DNA from: Neotabrizicola shimadae
GTDB taxonomy: Bacteria > Pseudomonadota > Alphaproteobacteria > Rhodobacterales > Rhodobacteraceae
Direction of reading: 5' to 3'
DNA: 64,000 bases
Assembly: GCF_019623905.1 (NCBI RefSeq)
Contig: NZ_CP069370.1
Span: forward strand, 3,831,001-3,895,000
This document shows positions 17,623-26,376 of this stretch, piece after piece (the stretch's first letter is position 1; every line of letters starts with the position of its first letter). The position numbers were made by a program, and so were the translations under genes. The notes below the pieces were generated by a model. That model saw only the letters and a program-made list of their open reading frames with translations, did no database searches and was not told where the DNA came from.

Positions 17623-19740
17623 ATGTTCCTGGATGCCCGAAGCCCGATCCTTGCCCTCGCCATCCCGCCAAGCCGCACCACAGCCCTGGTGACAAGTGCT
17701 GTAGTCTGGACCCTGGCTGGCGCGGCGCTGGCCCAGGATGCGCCGGCGCCAGCGGTGGCCGGCCCTGACCAGCTGGTCTTCAGCACCACGAACATGAATC
17801 CCGCCGTCTCGCCGGGCGTGGACTTCTATCAATATGCTGTCGGCGGCTGGCTGGAGCGGGTCAAGGCGCCGGAGCGCCACGCCAGCTATGGCTTCATGGA
17901 GATCATGGGAGATGGCGTCCAGCAACAGATGAAGTCGGTGATGGCCAAGGCGGCCCGCGACGCCGCGACGGCGCCCAAGGGCAGCCCGGCACAGCAGGTG
18001 GGCACCCTGTACACCGCCTATCTGGACACGGAAGCCCGCGATGCCGCGGGCGTGACGCCGATCCAGAGCTATCTGGACACCATCGACGCGGTCGAGGATT
18101 ACGACGACCTCGTGCGGCTGATGGCGGGGTTCCTGGAAAACGGCGGGCCTGGCCTGTTTGCGGTGCTGGCGCCCGACGCGGACTTCGTGGACAACCGGCG
18201 ATATGTGACCTTTGCCAGCGATGGCGGCTTTGGCCTGCCACGGGGCTTTGAGGATGTGTACGAAGAGCCCGACGACGGGTTGCGTCTATTGGCCTATCGC
18301 GCCTATCTGATCGCCGTTCAGGAGATTGCGGGTCAATCCGAGGCCGAGGCGGCCCGCATCGCCGATCTGACGATCGGGATCGAGCGCAGGCTTCATGCCG
18401 CAAAACTGCGCCCGGACGAGCGGGTCGATCTGAGGGCGATGTACAACCCCGAAGCCTTGGGAGAGCTTCAGGCGCAGATCCCGCAGCTGAACTTGACGCT
18501 GCTGATGGAGAGCCTGCACCTTGACGTGCCTGAACAGGTGATCGTCACGCAGCCGCGGTATTTTCCGGCGCTGTCGGCCCTGCTGGGCGAGCTGTCGATG
18601 CAGGATATCCGCGACTATGTGCGGGTCCGCACGATCATGGCGTTTTCGCCCTATCTGACCACGGCCTTCGATGCGCCGCTGATGGGCCTGAACCAGGCGC
18701 TTGTCGGGATCAGTGTCCTGCCGCCGCAGGAGGAGCGCGCGCTGGAGCTGGTGAAGAGCCAGCTGGGCCACCCGCTCAGCCAGCTTTACGTGGAGAATTT
18801 CTTCACCGAGGCGACGCGGCAGCAGGCCATCGAGATGATCGGGCTGGTCAAGGCCACTTTCGCCGAGCGCATTCCGAGCCGGGAGTGGCTGACGCCGGAG
18901 ACCCGGGCCAATGCGCTGGCCAAGCTGGACAAGCTATCCTTCAACGTCGGCTATCCCGAGGTGTGGATCGACTATTCGCAGGTTCCGGTCACGCCCGATC
19001 TTGTCGCCACGGTGGCGGCAATCTCGAAGTTCAATGCCGACAGGCTGCGCGCAAAGCTGGGCAAGCCCGTAACGCAGGATCTGTTCAACACGCCGGAGTC
19101 CTATCCGATCACCATAAACGCCGGATACAACCCGATCCGGAACGGGTTCGAAGTGCCCGCCGCGATCATCCAGGCGCCGATCTTCGACCCCGGGATGGAT
19201 GCCGCTGTGAACTTCTGCAGGCTGGGCGCAGTGATCGGGCATGAGATGACGCATGGTTTCGACCGGACGGGCAAGTCGTTCGACGGCAACGGCAACATGA
19301 CCAACTGGTGGCAACCGGCAGACGAGACCGCCTTCGATGCCAAGGCGCAGGGGCTGATAGACCTGGCCAACGCCTACGAGGTGATGCCGGGCCTTTCCGG
19401 CAACGGCCCGCTGGAGGTGGGCGAGAACATGGCCGACCTGGGCGGGATCACGCTGGCGCATCAGGCGTTGCAGACCTATCTGGCGGCGCATCCGGAAGAG
19501 AATGTCGTTATCGACGGTCTGACGCCCGACCAGCGCTGCTTTCTGGCCTGGTCCCAGCTGTGGGCCTGGCAGGGGCTGGATGCGGCGCTTCGGTCGGCCG
19601 TGGCGACAGACAACCATCCGCCGAACGCCTATCGCGCGGTGGCGCCGCTTCTGCACCTGGACGCCTTCTATGACGCGTTCAGCATCAAGGAAGGCGATCC
19701 GATGTGGCTGGACCCGTCACGGCGCGTGCAGGCCTGGTGA
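17623..19740 (+). CDS. M13 family zinc metallopeptidase (PepO/neprilysin-like)
   Basis: 705 residues from the ATG at 17623, with an N-terminal signal sequence likely cleaved after Ala-Leu-Ala near residue 37. That places the enzyme in the periplasm or outside. An N-terminal M13 domain leads into the gluzincin active site His-Glu-Met-Thr-His at 540-544. The third zinc ligand is in Glu-Asn-Met-Ala-Asp-Leu-Gly-Gly (Glu601). The C-terminus ends in an aromatic Trp as in neprilysins, although the usual C-x-x-W motif is reduced to Val-Gln-Ala-Trp. It cleaves peptides. The ribosome site is weak, and an ATG at 17575 would give a longer leader. Confidence 0.9.
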   Translation: MFLDARSPILALAIPPSRTTALVTSAVVWTLAGAALAQDAPAPAVAGPDQLVFSTTNMNPAVSPGVDFYQYAVGGWLERVKAPERHASYGFMEIMGDGVQQQMKSVMAKAARDAATAPKGSPAQQVGTLYTAYLDTEARDAAGVTPIQSYLDTIDAVEDYDDLVRLMAGFLENGGPGLFAVLAPDADFVDNRRYVTFASDGGFGLPRGFEDVYEEPDDGLRLLAYRAYLIAVQEIAGQSEAEAARIADLTIGIERRLHAAKLRPDERVDLRAMYNPEALGELQAQIPQLNLTLLMESLHLDVPEQVIVTQPRYFPALSALLGELSMQDIRDYVRVRTIMAFSPYLTTAFDAPLMGLNQALVGISVLPPQEERALELVKSQLGHPLSQLYVENFFTEATRQQAIEMIGLVKATFAERIPSREWLTPETRANALAKLDKLSFNVGYPEVWIDYSQVPVTPDLVATVAAISKFNADRLRAKLGKPVTQDLFNTPESYPITINAGYNPIRNGFEVPAAIIQAPIFDPGMDAAVNFCRLGAVIGHEMTHGFDRTGKSFDGNGNMTNWWQPADETAFDAKAQGLIDLANAYEVMPGLSGNGPLEVGENMADLGGITLAHQALQTYLAAHPEENVVIDGLTPDQRCFLAWSQLWAWQGLDAALRSAVATDNHPPNAYRAVAPLLHLDAFYDAFSIKEGDPMWLDPSRRVQAW

Positions 19741-19747
19741 CGGGAGG

Positions 19748-20518
19748 TCAGCCTGTAATGGCTTGGCGCACGAGGTTCAGGCCAGTGAGGACAAGGAGCA
19801 CCTGCGTCCAGCGCCGGAACCTTTCGGGGTCCAGCCGGTCTTGCAAGCGGTAGCCGAGGGCGAGGCCGATGACGGCGGGCACCACGAGCGCGGCAGAGAA
19901 GGCGAGGCTGTGGACATTGGCGACGCCGGTGCGCAGATGCGCGATCAGGAGTGCCACGGCGCCGATGAGGAAGACCACGCCCTGCGCGCGGACGGCTTCG
20001 GTCTTGGGCGCGCGGATCGACAGGAGATAGACCAGAAGCGGCGGCCCCCAGATGCCCGAGATGCCGCCATAAAGCCCGCCCAGAATGCCTAGGCCCCATT
20101 CGGCGCGGGTGCGGTGGTGGATCGGCAGGGCCAGCGGCACGCCGGCGAGCTGCAGGGCGGCGAAGGCGGTGATGGGCAGGCCCAGGGTGAGCAGGAAGGT
20201 TTCCTTGGGGATGACCGTGACCAGCGGGGCCGAGACGAGGATGAAGACCACGGTGCCGATCAGGAAGCGGCGGTAGGTCATGCTGGTTTCGACGGCGGCG
20301 GGGATGCCCTGGCGGAAAGCCTGGCTGAGGTTGGTGACGAGCGTGGGCAGGATCAGCCCGGCCACGGCCATCTGCGGCGGCAGGAAGGCCGAGAAGGCCG
20401 AGACCATGATGAGCGGCATGGCGAAGCCCACCGCGCCCTTCACGAAGCCCGCGAAGAGGGTGATCGCCAGCGCAAGGGCGAAGGTTGCGGGGGCGAGCCC
20501 GCCAAGCATGTCGGTCAT
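19748..20518 (-). CDS. TauE/SafE family membrane permease
   Basis: 256 residues from the ATG at 20518, with AGGAG seven bases upstream. About eight hydrophobic segments are arranged as two repeats, each with the family Phe-Ala-Gly-Phe-Val-Lys-Gly-Ala-Val-Gly-Phe style motif; the second copy is Gly-Gly-Leu-Tyr-Gly-Gly-Ile-Ser-Gly-Ile-Trp-Gly. TauE/SafE proteins export sulfoacetate, sulfite or related organic anions. The substrate here is unknown. It ends 7 bases from the convergent M13 peptidase and diverges from mcd across a 166-base promoter region. Confidence 0.88.
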   Translation of the reverse strand: MTDMLGGLAPATFALALAITLFAGFVKGAVGFAMPLIMVSAFSAFLPPQMAVAGLILPTLVTNLSQAFRQGIPAAVETSMTYRRFLIGTVVFILVSAPLVTVIPKETFLLTLGLPITAFAALQLAGVPLALPIHHRTRAEWGLGILGGLYGGISGIWGPPLLVYLLSIRAPKTEAVRAQGVVFLIGAVALLIAHLRTGVANVHSLAFSAALVVPAVIGLALGYRLQDRLDPERFRRWTQVLLVLTGLNLVRQAITG

Positions 20519-20684
20519 TCCGCTCTCCTGTCGGCGAGGTTCTAGCGGAAGGCTCGGGGGGCTGCACGGCCCTATCGGGCGCGACATTTTCATGCGCTGT
20601 GTTATATTGAGGCGAAAGGATATTGCGCTGCGGTTGCAAAGGCCGTAGGTCGTTTGCGGATGCAGAATCGAACGGAGCGCCGCC

Positions 20685-22346
20685 ATGGCCCATGATGGAC
20701 AGACCGTGACCTCGCCTCTTCTGGCCGACCTGTCGGCGCTGACCGGGGCGGCCCTTCCGCAGGTGGAAGCCCTGTTCGAGGCCGGGCGCGCCGGCCTGAA
20801 GACGAAGGTGGCTGTAGGCGGCAAGGTTTCCAATGCAGCGATGGAGGAACACCAGTTCGCGGCCCATGCGCTTGCCTGGCTTGCGACCTATGTCGAGGCG
20901 CTGCGCCAGATGCGGGCCTGGGCCGGGCGGCTGGAGGCCGAGGGTCGGTTCGGCGAGATGGAGGGCCTGATCTGCCAGATCTGCTTTGGCGAGTACCTGG
21001 CGCAGGTGGCCGGTGGCATCCCGATGAGCCAGGGCGAGGTGGCGCGGCTGTCCGACCTGGGGCTGGAATGGCGGCCGGAGGGCGCGGCGGCGGCGCTGAT
21101 CGCGCGGGGCAATACCCCGGCGGCGCGGGCGCGGCTGGTCGAGCTGATGCGCGACAACCAGGGCCGGGCGACCTTCGGCGCCAGCGGTCTGGACGAAGAG
21201 CTGGAGATGATCCGCGAGCAGTTCCGCCGCTTTGCGGACGAGCGGGTGGTGCCCGAGGCGCATGACTGGCACCTGAAGGACCAGCTGATCCCGATGGAGA
21301 TCATCACCGAGCTTGCCGGCATGGGCGTGTTCGGCCTGACCATCCCCGAGGAATATGGCGGGTTCGGCCTGTCGAAGGCCAGCATGGTGGTGGTGAGTGA
21401 AGAGCTTTCGCGCGGTTACATCGGCGTGGGTTCGCTGGGCACGCGGTCGGAGATTGCCGCCGAGTTGATCCTGTGCGGTGGGACCGAGGCGCAGAAGCAG
21501 CACTGGCTGCCGAAGCTGGCGAGCGGGGAAATCCTGCCGACGGCGGTGTTCACCGAGCCGAATACCGGGTCGGACCTGGGCTCGCTGCGGACACGCGCGG
21601 TGAAGGTCGGCGAGGACTGGGAGATCACGGGCAACAAGACCTGGATCACCCATGCGGCGCGGACACATGTGATGACGCTTCTGGCGCGGACCGAGCCGGA
21701 GACCACGGACTACCGGGGGCTCAGCATGTTCCTTGCCGAGAAGACCCCCGGCACCGACGAGGTGCCTTTCCCGACGCCCGGCATGACGGGCGGCGAGATC
21801 GAGGTGCTGGGCTATCGCGGCATGAAGGAATACGAGCTGGGCTTCGACGGGTTCAAGGTGAAGGGCGAGAACCTGCTGGGCGGCGTGCCGGGGCAGGGGT
21901 TCAAGCAGCTGATGCAGACCTTTGAATCCGCCCGCATCCAGACGGCGGCCCGCGCCGTGGGTGTGGCACAGTCGGCGCTGGAGGTCGGCATGAAATATGC
22001 TGAGGACCGCAAGCAGTTTGGCCGCGCGCTGATCGAGTTTCCGCGTGTGGCAGGAAAGCTTGCCATGATGGCGGTGGAGATCATGGTAGCGCGGCAGCTG
22101 ACTTATTTCAGTGCATGGCAGAAGGACCATGACAAGCGTTGCGATCTGGAGGCCGGGATGGCGAAGCTGCTGGGTGCCCGTGTCGCCTGGGCGGCGGCGG
22201 ACAATGCGCTGCAGATCCACGGCGGCAACGGCTTTGCGCTGGAATACCAGATCAGCCGTATCCTGTGCGATGCGCGCATCCTGAACATATTCGAGGGTGC
22301 GGCCGAGATTCAGGCGCAGGTCATCGCGCGGCGGCTGATGGATTGA
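20685..22346 (+). CDS. mcd: (2S)-methylsuccinyl-CoA dehydrogenase (acyl-CoA dehydrogenase family)
   Basis: 553 residues, longer than ordinary acyl-CoA dehydrogenases (about 380). An N-terminal helical extension of around 150 residues precedes the dehydrogenase fold. That architecture is characteristic of Mcd of Rhodobacter sphaeroides and Methylorubrum. The FAD/substrate block is Phe-Thr-Glu-Pro-Asn-Thr-Gly-Ser-Asp, with Lys-Thr-Trp-Ile-Thr-His following. The C-terminal signature is Gln-Ile-His-Gly-Gly-Asn-Gly-Phe. Mcd oxidises (2S)-methylsuccinyl-CoA to mesaconyl-CoA in the ethylmalonyl-CoA pathway and passes electrons to ETF. Other extended acyl-CoA dehydrogenases (AidB-like) fit less well. 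Confidence 0.82.
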   Translation: MAHDGQTVTSPLLADLSALTGAALPQVEALFEAGRAGLKTKVAVGGKVSNAAMEEHQFAAHALAWLATYVEALRQMRAWAGRLEAEGRFGEMEGLICQICFGEYLAQVAGGIPMSQGEVARLSDLGLEWRPEGAAAALIARGNTPAARARLVELMRDNQGRATFGASGLDEELEMIREQFRRFADERVVPEAHDWHLKDQLIPMEIITELAGMGVFGLTIPEEYGGFGLSKASMVVVSEELSRGYIGVGSLGTRSEIAAELILCGGTEAQKQHWLPKLASGEILPTAVFTEPNTGSDLGSLRTRAVKVGEDWEITGNKTWITHAARTHVMTLLARTEPETTDYRGLSMFLAEKTPGTDEVPFPTPGMTGGEIEVLGYRGMKEYELGFDGFKVKGENLLGGVPGQGFKQLMQTFESARIQTAARAVGVAQSALEVGMKYAEDRKQFGRALIEFPRVAGKLAMMAVEIMVARQLTYFSAWQKDHDKRCDLEAGMAKLLGARVAWAAADNALQIHGGNGFALEYQISRILCDARILNIFEGAAEIQAQVIARRLMD

Positions 22347-22409
22347 TCGGCGCCGATTGACCGAAGGGGGCGCGGCGCGGCAGGTTGGCCGGGATTTCCG
22401 GAGGATGCC

Positions 22410-22829
22410 ATGCGCCTTGCCCTGATTCCCCTTGTTCTGCTTGCCCTTTCCGGCTGTGTCGCCCCCGAGGCGGAGCAGCCGCCCTATTGGTGGAAGCTGG
22501 TGTCCATCAACGGCAAGCCCTTCCCGGCGGATGTTCAGATGGCCTTCCGTGGCGAAGACGGGAAAGAGTTGATCGGCCAGGGCCCGTGCAACAGCTTTGC
22601 CGCCAAGGTCGTGACAAGGCCGTCCCCGACCGTCCGGTTCGTCAACATCACGTCGACGGAACGGGCCTGCGCGCAGCTGAGCGACGAGGTGGCCTTCTTC
22701 CAGGCGCTTGGGCAGGTGACGGGCGAGGGGGTCGGCGTGGGCTTCCTCTACCTGGTCAACGACAAGGGCTTGCGGATGGATTTCGTGCCCGGCCCCGGCC
22801 CGGCAACGCCGCCGCCGGAAGCCGAATAG
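22410..22829 (+). CDS. META-domain-like lipoprotein
   Basis: 139 residues. A lipobox Leu-Ser-Gly-Cys at residues 13-16 predicts a lipid-anchored envelope protein. The rest resembles a small META/HslJ domain: Trp-Lys-Leu-Val-Ser-Ile-Asn-Gly-Lys-Pro-Phe, then Gly-Gln-Gly-Pro-Cys-Asn-Ser-Phe and a Glu-Arg-Ala-Cys segment. These domains are found in envelope-stress and heat-shock proteins of unproven function. The last 15 residues are Pro/Glu-rich. It lies 63 bases after mcd on the same strand and ends 6 bases before the convergent MFS gene. Confidence 0.75.
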   Translation: MRLALIPLVLLALSGCVAPEAEQPPYWWKLVSINGKPFPADVQMAFRGEDGKELIGQGPCNSFAAKVVTRPSPTVRFVNITSTERACAQLSDEVAFFQALGQVTGEGVGVGFLYLVNDKGLRMDFVPGPGPATPPPEAE

Positions 22830-22835
22830 GGCGGA

Positions 22836-24086
22836 TCAGGCGCGGGCCGGGCGGCCACCCCCGCGCGACGGGCGCGGCAGGCCAAGGCGGCGGTGCAAGG
22901 TGCTGGCGGTGACGAAGGCCGCCCCCATGGCCGCCCCGCAGACGGCAAAGATGCCCGGAAGGGGCGCGACCAGCAGGACCGCCCAGGCAATGCCCGGGGT
23001 GGCGATGCCCGAGACATCACGGAAGCTGGAATAGACGGCGGCCATCTCTGTCCGCTCGGACGGCTTGACCGCCATCAGGAAGGGCAGGCCGCCGATGGTG
23101 TCGAGCACGACGAGGAAGATCGACGCAAACATCATCGCGGCGACGGCAACCCAGGGCCAGGGCGAGAAGATCGCGGCCAGAAGGAAGCCCGTGCCACACA
23201 GGGCGAAAGCGGCGCGCAGCGCGGTGCGCAGCGGCCAGCGCCGGGTAAAGCGCAGCATGAAGGGCGCGGCGAAGAGGAGCGCGTTGGAAAAGGACAGCGC
23301 GACGCCGCCCACCTTGTCGGCGATGCCCCAGTCGCCGCCGATGTTCGCCTCGACACAGTAGATCGGCAGGTAGACGACATAGACCCACCAGCCGCAGGAG
23401 CGGATCACGGCGAAGGACCAGCCGGCGATGAGGCGGGTCTGGGCGAAGAAGCGCGCCAGGTAGCCAAGCGGGTTGGGAGCGGGGCCCTTGGCGCGGCTGA
23501 TCTGCTTGCCGTTGCCCATGCGCAGAATCCAGAAGGCGATCAGCAGGGCGATGGCGAAGGCGCCGGCCAGTAGGAAGGGCGCCGGGGCCCAAAGGCTGCG
23601 CAGCCAGACGCCGAGCATGGGGCCGACGGCCCAGGGAGTGGCCGAGAACAGCATCTGGGTGGATTGGCTGCGGCCGAGGCTGGCGCGGTCGATATAGTCC
23701 AGCACATAGGCGTTGAAGCAGACGAAGGTGGTGGCGGTGGCCATGGCCAGCACCGGGACGGCCAGGCTGACGCCAAGCTGCGTGCCGGTCAGCGCCAGCG
23801 ACATCCCGACGAGGTACAGCGCGCAGCCGGCGGAATACATCCAGCGGCGGGGCAGGAAGCGGGTGAACCAGGGGACCATCAGTCCCCAGACGAGCGCCAC
23901 GAGCCCGGCGTGGAAATAGACGGCGCTGGTGGCTTCGGCGCTGCCCATCGCCTCGTAGACCACAAGCGGCATGGCCGAGATGAGCGTACCGCGCACGGCG
24001 GCCTCGAGCCCGGCGAGCAGGGCAAAATGCTCCACCTGAGGTGTGGGGCTGTGGCGCAGGAACAGGGGGAGGTAACGGGTGGCCAT
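22836..24086 (-). CDS. MFS transporter
   Basis: 416 residues from the ATG at 24086, preceded by GGGCGAG; a TTG five codons upstream is less likely because it would include that ribosome site in the coding region. About 12 hydrophobic helices and a basic tail (Arg-Gly-Gly-Gly-Arg-Pro-Ala-Arg-Ala) are seen. The Arg-Phe-Leu-Pro-Arg-Arg-Trp loop after helix 2 is consistent with a major-facilitator carrier. The substrate and direction are not predictable. It is convergent with the META lipoprotein and follows recO at a distance on the same strand. Confidence 0.85.
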   Translation of the reverse strand: MATRYLPLFLRHSPTPQVEHFALLAGLEAAVRGTLISAMPLVVYEAMGSAEATSAVYFHAGLVALVWGLMVPWFTRFLPRRWMYSAGCALYLVGMSLALTGTQLGVSLAVPVLAMATATTFVCFNAYVLDYIDRASLGRSQSTQMLFSATPWAVGPMLGVWLRSLWAPAPFLLAGAFAIALLIAFWILRMGNGKQISRAKGPAPNPLGYLARFFAQTRLIAGWSFAVIRSCGWWVYVVYLPIYCVEANIGGDWGIADKVGGVALSFSNALLFAAPFMLRFTRRWPLRTALRAAFALCGTGFLLAAIFSPWPWVAVAAMMFASIFLVVLDTIGGLPFLMAVKPSERTEMAAVYSSFRDVSGIATPGIAWAVLLVAPLPGIFAVCGAAMGAAFVTASTLHRRLGLPRPSRGGGRPARA

Positions 24087-24176
24087 GGCGAACTCGCCCA
24101 AGATTTGTGCGGGTTATGGCTTTGCTTCTTGGCCATGCCCGACATGGCGCGGCGCTTTTGCCCCTTGGGGTCGGAT

Positions 24177-24905
24177 TCAGCCGCCCGCGGTGCGCCGCTC
24201 GATCAGGGCGAGGAGGCGGGTGCGGGCTTCCGGCAGCGGGGGCTTCGAGGTGTCGCGGGCCAGCGCGCGGGCGAGGAAATGGCCGGTGAGGGCGAGGGCC
24301 TGCGGCAGGTCGGCCGCGCTGACCGCGCCGGTGGCGAGGCCGGGGGGCAGTGGAAGCAGGCGGTCGGACCAGGTGCCGGCGGCGGCGGCAGTGACGGCGC
24401 GGCCGGTGCGGGGGCTGACGAAGGCCAGCCCTTCGGTTGCGCCGGTGACGGCGCAGGAGGTGAGGTCCAGGCCGAAGCCAAGTTCGTCCAGCAGGCCGAG
24501 TTCCCACCGGAGGTAGATCGCGGGCCAGTCCGGCAGCGTCTCCATCGCGTCCAGCAGCGTGACGGTGGCGGCGTGCAATGCGGGATGGGGATCGCGTTCG
24601 GGCAGCGCGAGGTGAAGGAGTGCGCAGGCCGAGGCGAGGCCGGCCAGCGCCAGCCGGTCGGACAGGAGCCCGGCACGCGAGCGGCGGGGTTCCACCGTGC
24701 AGGTGCCGAGGTGATCGTCCAGCCGGGCGCGCCAGGTGACGACGAGATCGGTGCCCGGTTGCAGGAGCGGCGCCATGCGCCGCGATGCGCCGCCAGGCAC
24801 GACGCCGGCATGGCGACCGTGGGAGCGGGTCAGAACCTCGATGATCAGGGCGTGTTCGCCATGCGGCCGCGTGACGAGAAGGACGCCCTCGTCGCGCCAT
24901 TCCAT
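24177..24905 (-). CDS. recO: DNA repair protein RecO
   Basis: 242 residues. The OB-fold N-terminus reads Glu-Trp-Arg-Asp-Glu-Gly-Val-Leu-Leu-Val-Thr-Arg-Pro-His-Gly-Glu, followed by a Gly-Val-Val-Pro-Gly-Gly segment. The helical C-terminal domain contains Leu-Arg-Trp-Glu-Leu-Gly-Leu-Leu-Asp-Glu-Leu-Gly-Phe-Gly-Leu-Asp. RecO loads RecA onto SSB-coated single-stranded DNA with RecR. Its place downstream of era in an rnc-era-recO order is the standard alphaproteobacterial arrangement, with the DUF1491 gene inserted. Confidence 0.93.
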   Translation of the reverse strand: MEWRDEGVLLVTRPHGEHALIIEVLTRSHGRHAGVVPGGASRRMAPLLQPGTDLVVTWRARLDDHLGTCTVEPRRSRAGLLSDRLALAGLASACALLHLALPERDPHPALHAATVTLLDAMETLPDWPAIYLRWELGLLDELGFGLDLTSCAVTGATEGLAFVSPRTGRAVTAAAAGTWSDRLLPLPPGLATGAVSAADLPQALALTGHFLARALARDTSKPPLPEARTRLLALIERRTAGG

Positions 24906-24951
24906 GCGGCCAGTATGGGCGCGCGCGGGGGCGGCGCAAGGGTGCGGCGCG

Positions 24952-25284
24952 TCAGTCGCGCAACCCGTCTTCGTCGAGGAGCGTGCGGCCCTGGCGATCC
25001 TCGACCTCGATCAGCCAGAGGTCGGGGTCGCGCGACCGGGCGCGGGCCAGGGCGGCATCGACATCGGGTTCCGCGCCTTCGGCGAGAATCACCCAGAGCC
25101 GTTCGCCGGTCATCGGGTCGAAGCTGCGCTGGAAGGCGCGGGCAGTGCCGTTCAGGGGCGCGGACTTCACAACCACAGCGCCTGCGTGATCGTCGCCGCG
25201 GCGGACGACGAAGGCGGGAATGTCGGCCAGGCGCAGGCGCGTGAGATAGGCCGAGACCCAGAGGCCGGACGTCAGGCGTGGCAT
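24952..25284 (-). CDS. DUF1491 family protein
   Basis: 110 residues from the ATG at 25284. The sequence opens Pro-Arg-Leu-Thr-Ser-Gly-Leu-Trp-Val-Ser-Ala-Tyr-Leu-Arg, here with Thr in place of the penultimate Leu. It later has Gly-Glu-Arg-Leu-Trp-Val and Asp-Pro-Asp-Leu-Trp-Leu-Ile-Glu-Val-Glu-Asp, matching my memory of DUF1491, a small alphaproteobacterial family of unknown function. The translation start lies directly against the double palindrome at 25287-25332, and no good ribosome site is visible upstream. Access to the start may depend on RNA structure. It sits between era and recO. Confidence 0.8.
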   Translation of the reverse strand: MPRLTSGLWVSAYLTRLRLADIPAFVVRRGDDHAGAVVVKSAPLNGTARAFQRSFDPMTGERLWVILAEGAEPDVDAALARARSRDPDLWLIEVEDRQGRTLLDEDGLRD

Positions 25285-25286
25285 GG

Positions 25287-25332
25287 GCAATTTTCTTCGA
25301 AGAAAATTGCAAATTCCTTCGAAGGAATTTGC
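25287..25332. repeat. Two overlapping 24-base perfect palindromes between era and DUF1491 gene
   Basis: The first palindrome, 25287-25310, has arm GCAATTTTCTTC. The second, 25309-25332, has arm GCAAATTCCTTC. Both centre on TTCGAA and share two bases, giving a compact AT-rich double hairpin in a GC-rich context. It follows the era stop by 15 bases and abuts the DUF1491 start. It may be a terminator/attenuator, or a dispersed palindromic repeat. Confidence 0.85.
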
Positions 25333-25347
25333 CGCGGGGCGGCGGCG

Positions 25348-26274
25348 TCAGTCGCCATCCTTGAAGTCCAGGCCCATCTCGGAATAGCGCTCGGCCTCGT
25401 CCAGCCAGTTCGGGCGGACCTTCACCGTCAGGAACAGGTGCACCGGGCGGCCCAGGAATTCGGCGATCTCGGCGCGGGCCTGGGTGCCGATGGCCTTCAG
25501 CGTCTCGCCCTTGGCGCCGAGCACGATACCCTTGTGGCCGTCGCGGGCGACATAGACGATCTGGTCGATGCGGGCAGAACCGTCGGGGCGGTCCTCCCAT
25601 TTCTCGGTTTCGACCGTCAGCTGGTAGGGCAGTTCCTCGTGCAGCCGTAGCGTCAGCTTTTCCCGCGTCATTTCGGCGGCGATCATGCGCATGGGCAGGT
25701 CGGCCAGCTGATCCTCGGGGTAGAGCCAGGGGCCTTCGGGCAGTTCGCCCGCGAGCCAGTCCTTCAGATCCTCGACGCCGTAGCCGCGTTCGGCGGAGAT
25801 CATGAAGACCTTGGCGAAGGGGAAGGCCTCGCCGAATTTCTGCGCCATGGGCAGAAGGTTTTCGGCCTTGACCTTGTCGATCTTGTTGATGGCAAGGGCC
25901 ACCGGACGGTCTCGGGGAAGTTCGTCCTTGAGGCGGCTGAGGATGGCGTCCACGCCTTCCGTCAGGCCGCGATGCGCCTCGACCAGCAGCACCACGATGT
26001 CGGCATCGGCGGCGCCGCCCCAGGCGGCCTTGACCATGGCGCGGTCAAGCCGGCGGCGGGGACGGAAGAGGCCCGGCGTGTCGACGAAGACGATCTGGGA
26101 CTGCCCGGCCATGCAGACGCCGCGGATGCGGGCGCGGGTGGTCTGGACCTTGTGGGTGACGATCGAGACCTTGGCGCCGACCATGCGGTTCAGAAGCGTG
26201 GACTTGCCCGCATTGGGCTCGCCGATCAGCGCCACGAAACCGGCGCGGGTGGGGGAGTCGTTCTCTGTGTTCAT
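25348..26274 (-). CDS. era: GTPase Era
   Basis: 308 residues. The G1 loop is Gly-Glu-Pro-Asn-Ala-Gly-Lys-Ser-Thr, and Asp-Thr-Pro-Gly is G3. Asn-Lys-Ile-Asp is G4 and Ile-Ser-Ala-Glu is G5. The C-terminal KH domain has Ile-Val-Leu-Gly-Ala-Lys-Gly-Glu-Thr-Leu-Lys-Ala-Ile-Gly. Era binds 16S rRNA and assists 30S maturation. It lies downstream of rnc on the same strand with a gap of about 100 bases in which I see no gene. Confidence 0.97.
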   Translation of the reverse strand: MNTENDSPTRAGFVALIGEPNAGKSTLLNRMVGAKVSIVTHKVQTTRARIRGVCMAGQSQIVFVDTPGLFRPRRRLDRAMVKAAWGGAADADIVVLLVEAHRGLTEGVDAILSRLKDELPRDRPVALAINKIDKVKAENLLPMAQKFGEAFPFAKVFMISAERGYGVEDLKDWLAGELPEGPWLYPEDQLADLPMRMIAAEMTREKLTLRLHEELPYQLTVETEKWEDRPDGSARIDQIVYVARDGHKGIVLGAKGETLKAIGTQARAEIAEFLGRPVHLFLTVKVRPNWLDEAERYSEMGLDFKDGD

Positions 26275-26376
26275 CCTTCGCGCATTAGCGCAGGAAGCCG
26301 GTTCTGGCCAGAGGCGGCTTTGCCACGAGGCGGCGCGCGACGCTTTCGCGCCCGAGACCAGCGGCTCGGGCGCGGG

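Noticed and set aside
19668-22220. An 850-codon minus-strand frame spanning tauE and mcd
   Set aside because: Low-complexity Arg/His/Pro composition, opposite the well-supported mcd gene and out of frame with tauE.
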